Assembly: GCA_022574115.1 (NCBI GenBank)
Contig: JACZSS010000125.1
Coordinates: 1-7,298, forward strand
DNA: 7,298 nt
Source of the DNA: Candidatus Heimdallarchaeota archaeon
Lineage (GTDB): Archaea; Asgardarchaeota; Heimdallarchaeia; Heimdallarchaeales; Kariarchaeaceae
Direction of reading: 5' to 3'
In this document: in pieces, positions 6,044-7,298 of the stretch
Numbering within the stretch: position 1 is the stretch's first letter
How the letters are laid out: every line of letters starts with the position of its first letter
Made by a program: the position numbers and the translations under genes
Notes under the pieces: model-generated
What the model was told of the DNA's origin: nothing
The model's input: only the letters and a program-made list of their open reading frames with translations
Databases searched by the model: none

Positions 6044-6897
6044 GATAATTCCTTTATTTTTTTAATAATTTCCTCTGAGGGTATTCCCTTATTTTGTAAA
6101 TTTAATCTGGCGACCTTGTCCGCATAATTAATCCGTTCAATAATCCCCTCTCGGTACCTTAGTTCATGTTGACCTGAAATCATGAAACCAGCTAAAAACA
6201 TATCTCCAGAACCTGTGTCATCCACAAACTTACTAATCTTAGTTGTTGGGATGAACTCCGTAAACTGTTCTGAAATTACCTCTACTCCATTTCCTGACTG
6301 TGTTATCAATAAAATTGCATCACCATAATTAATTTTTGGACGGAAATCACCGATTTCTGCCCCTGATGTTTTAACGACGTCAAATCTATTAAGAACCCAT
6401 TCAAGATTTTCCTCAATCCTGACATTTGTTGCAATATCACTCTCTCCAAAATACCTAATTAACCCTTGCAGATCAATCGAAGATTTCTTCCCCAAGATCC
6501 GAAAGCTTTCTATGTCATTTAAATCTAGTTCATTTGCAATCGGTGAAATAATTACCACATCATATTTTGATTTCAGGCGATCTTTGACAATTTCGTAATT
6601 AATTCTGGCCGCTCGCTGTTTCAATCTTAAAATTCGTTCGTGCAAGCCTTGATGGTTCTCCGTAAAAATAAATTCGAAAGTTGTGGTGTATTCTGATGGT
6701 ATTGTGATAAATTTGATCGAATCCACTATAATCTCTGGAATACGTGGACCTATCAGTGGATTAAACGAGGTAACAACTTCAATCTCGTAGTGATTAGCAA
6801 GCAACACAGGAGCTTGATAAAGTGGTGGACCTCCCAGAAGAACTTGATCTCCGTGATGATCTAGTGAGATGTGACCTACTAGCAGTACAGTTTTCAT
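6040..6897 (-). CDS. PfkB (ribokinase)-family carbohydrate kinase
   Basis: This is a small-molecule kinase of 285 residues, at the short end for the family. The second PfkB signature is clear at 226-238 (DDTGSGDMFLAGF), with D232 as the catalytic base and the GSG turn as the anion hole; the usual sequence is DTTGAGD. The N-terminal strand MKTVLLVGHISLDHH leads to GGPP (22-25), the sugar-binding GG position. VKTSGAEIGD (175-184) has the E of the conserved magnesium/ATP-region motif. The substrate is not predictable from sequence: ribose, nucleosides, and sugar or vitamin-like alcohols are all used in this family. ATG starts 19 nt after the stop of the upstream ABC ATPase gene, so they are probably co-transcribed, which would fit kinase plus transport of one compound. 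No convincing Shine-Dalgarno sequence is seen. Confidence 0.85.
   Translation of the reverse strand: MKTVLLVGHISLDHHGDQVLLGGPPLYQAPVLLANHYEIEVVTSFNPLIGPRIPEIIVDSIKFITIPSEYTTTFEFIFTENHQGLHERILRLKQRAARINYEIVKDRLKSKYDVVIISPIANELDLNDIESFRILGKKSSIDLQGLIRYFGESDIATNVRIEENLEWVLNRFDVVKTSGAEIGDFRPKINYGDAILLITQSGNGVEVISEQFTEFIPTTKISKFVDDTGSGDMFLAGFMISGQHELRYREGIIERINYADKVARLNLQNKGIPSEEIIKKIKELS
6057..6063 (+). terminator. U-tract terminator of the CitG-like gene
   Basis: Seven T in a row begin 13 nt after the TAA at 6041-6043, without a strong hairpin, as is sufficient for archaeal RNA polymerase. The tract lies inside the convergent PfkB gene, where its complement encodes lysine-rich codons near the C-terminus. 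Confidence 0.45.
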
Positions 6898-6916
6898 TTT
6901 GTAGTATTAGATCCAG

Positions 6917-7298
6917 TCAGGTTAAGAATCGATCATCTTCTGCAATTCTAATAGCATAGTCATTAAGATCAATTCCTCTAGTTTCTACTCTGGAAATGAA
7001 ACCGGATGAGAGTATTCGTGTGTTAATAACTTGGGCTTCCGCACGATTTTTAGGATAAAACCGAATAGTTCCACCTGTTCGTGTAAATTCTGGCCATACT
7101 TGTTTTACTTCTCTATCTGATAAATTTCTAATAGGGATCGCTGTTATCTCATGGGAATAAGGCAGAGCTGCTAACAATTCTTTGATATTAACCATACGAT
7201 CGACATATCCTCCAGTTTTCAAGATTAAAACTTGATCACATAATCGATCAATTACGGTTGAATCATGATCTACCATCATAATGGTTTTTCGATTTAAT
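6917..7298 (-). CDS. ABC transporter ATP-binding protein, C-terminal part (cut by window edge)
   Basis: Only the end of the gene is inside the window. The frame is open past the two Met codons at 7274-7279 to the edge (preceding residues LNRKTI), so those are internal, not the start. The visible sequence begins in the strand after Walker B: TIMMVDHD holds the H-loop histidine, followed by RLCDQVLILKTGG, the usual 'cD-v-vl--G' stretch of ABC ATPases. About 85 further residues form an accessory C-terminal region (RNLSDREVKQVWPEF… to IAEDDRFLT). Exporter-type ATPases often carry such an extension, but I cannot name the subfamily or the substrate. Walker A, Q-loop and signature motif lie off the window. 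It is followed after 19 nt by the PfkB kinase gene. Confidence 0.8.
   Translation of the reverse strand, partial: LNRKTIMMVDHDSTVIDRLCDQVLILKTGGYVDRMVNIKELLAALPYSHEITAIPIRNLSDREVKQVWPEFTRTGGTIRFYPKNRAEAQVINTRILSSGFISRVETRGIDLNDYAIRIAEDDRFLT

Noticed and set aside
7274..7279. Two ATG codons that could be the start of a small 120-residue protein.
   Set aside because: The frame is open to the window edge and the residues match the region between Walker B and the H-loop of an ABC ATPase, so the gene continues beyond the window.

Overview
The window reads as an AT-rich archaeal chromosome segment, and an Asgard-type archaeon is my best guess. The archaeal signs are TATA-like boxes about 25 nt ahead of several start codons, leaderless or very short leaders, frequent TTG starts, a TrmB-family regulator, a TldD/PmbA pair of archaeal style, and an exported protein rich in N-glycosylation sequons. 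The lineage below Archaea is inference; no rRNA or other taxonomic marker is present.

Layout. Positions 1-298 hold no protein gene that I can support. There is a hairpin plus U-tract terminator at 27-55, then an apparently stand-alone structured RNA gene (about 123-275, + strand) with its own TATA box and terminator. Its first 120 bases are about 53% GC, against about 28% in the 60 bases before it. Convergent to it is a membrane-anchored or secreted protein (299-1036, -) whose C-terminal part resembles the effector domain of the TrmB-type regulator found further along. It has its own TATA box, a 16-bp near-perfect palindrome and a Shine-Dalgarno sequence placed for a TTG start. Next is a two-gene operon on the - strand, tldD (2556-3920) then pmbA (1182-2546), separated by 9 nt. 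A TrmB-family regulator (4109-4939, +) is divergent from tldD, sharing an intergenic region of about 190 bp. A CitG/MdcB-family protein (5027-6043, +) follows with its own leaderless-type promoter. It meets tail to tail, with a 4-nt overlap at a shared TTAA, a PfkB-family kinase (6040-6897, -). That kinase lies 19 nt downstream of the C-terminal end of an ABC transporter ATPase (6917 to the window edge, -).

How the genes may work together. TldD and PmbA very probably form a heteromeric zinc metalloprotease; TldD carries the HExxxH motif and PmbA lacks it. The divergent TrmB protein is the obvious candidate regulator, but its operator is not proven. The CitG-like and PfkB-like proteins both belong to families acting on ribosyl or sugar compounds and cofactors, but they are convergent and need not share a pathway. 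The least explained items are the RNA at about 123-275 and the exported TrmB-effector-like protein. I see no mobile element, CRISPR array, tRNA or rRNA here.
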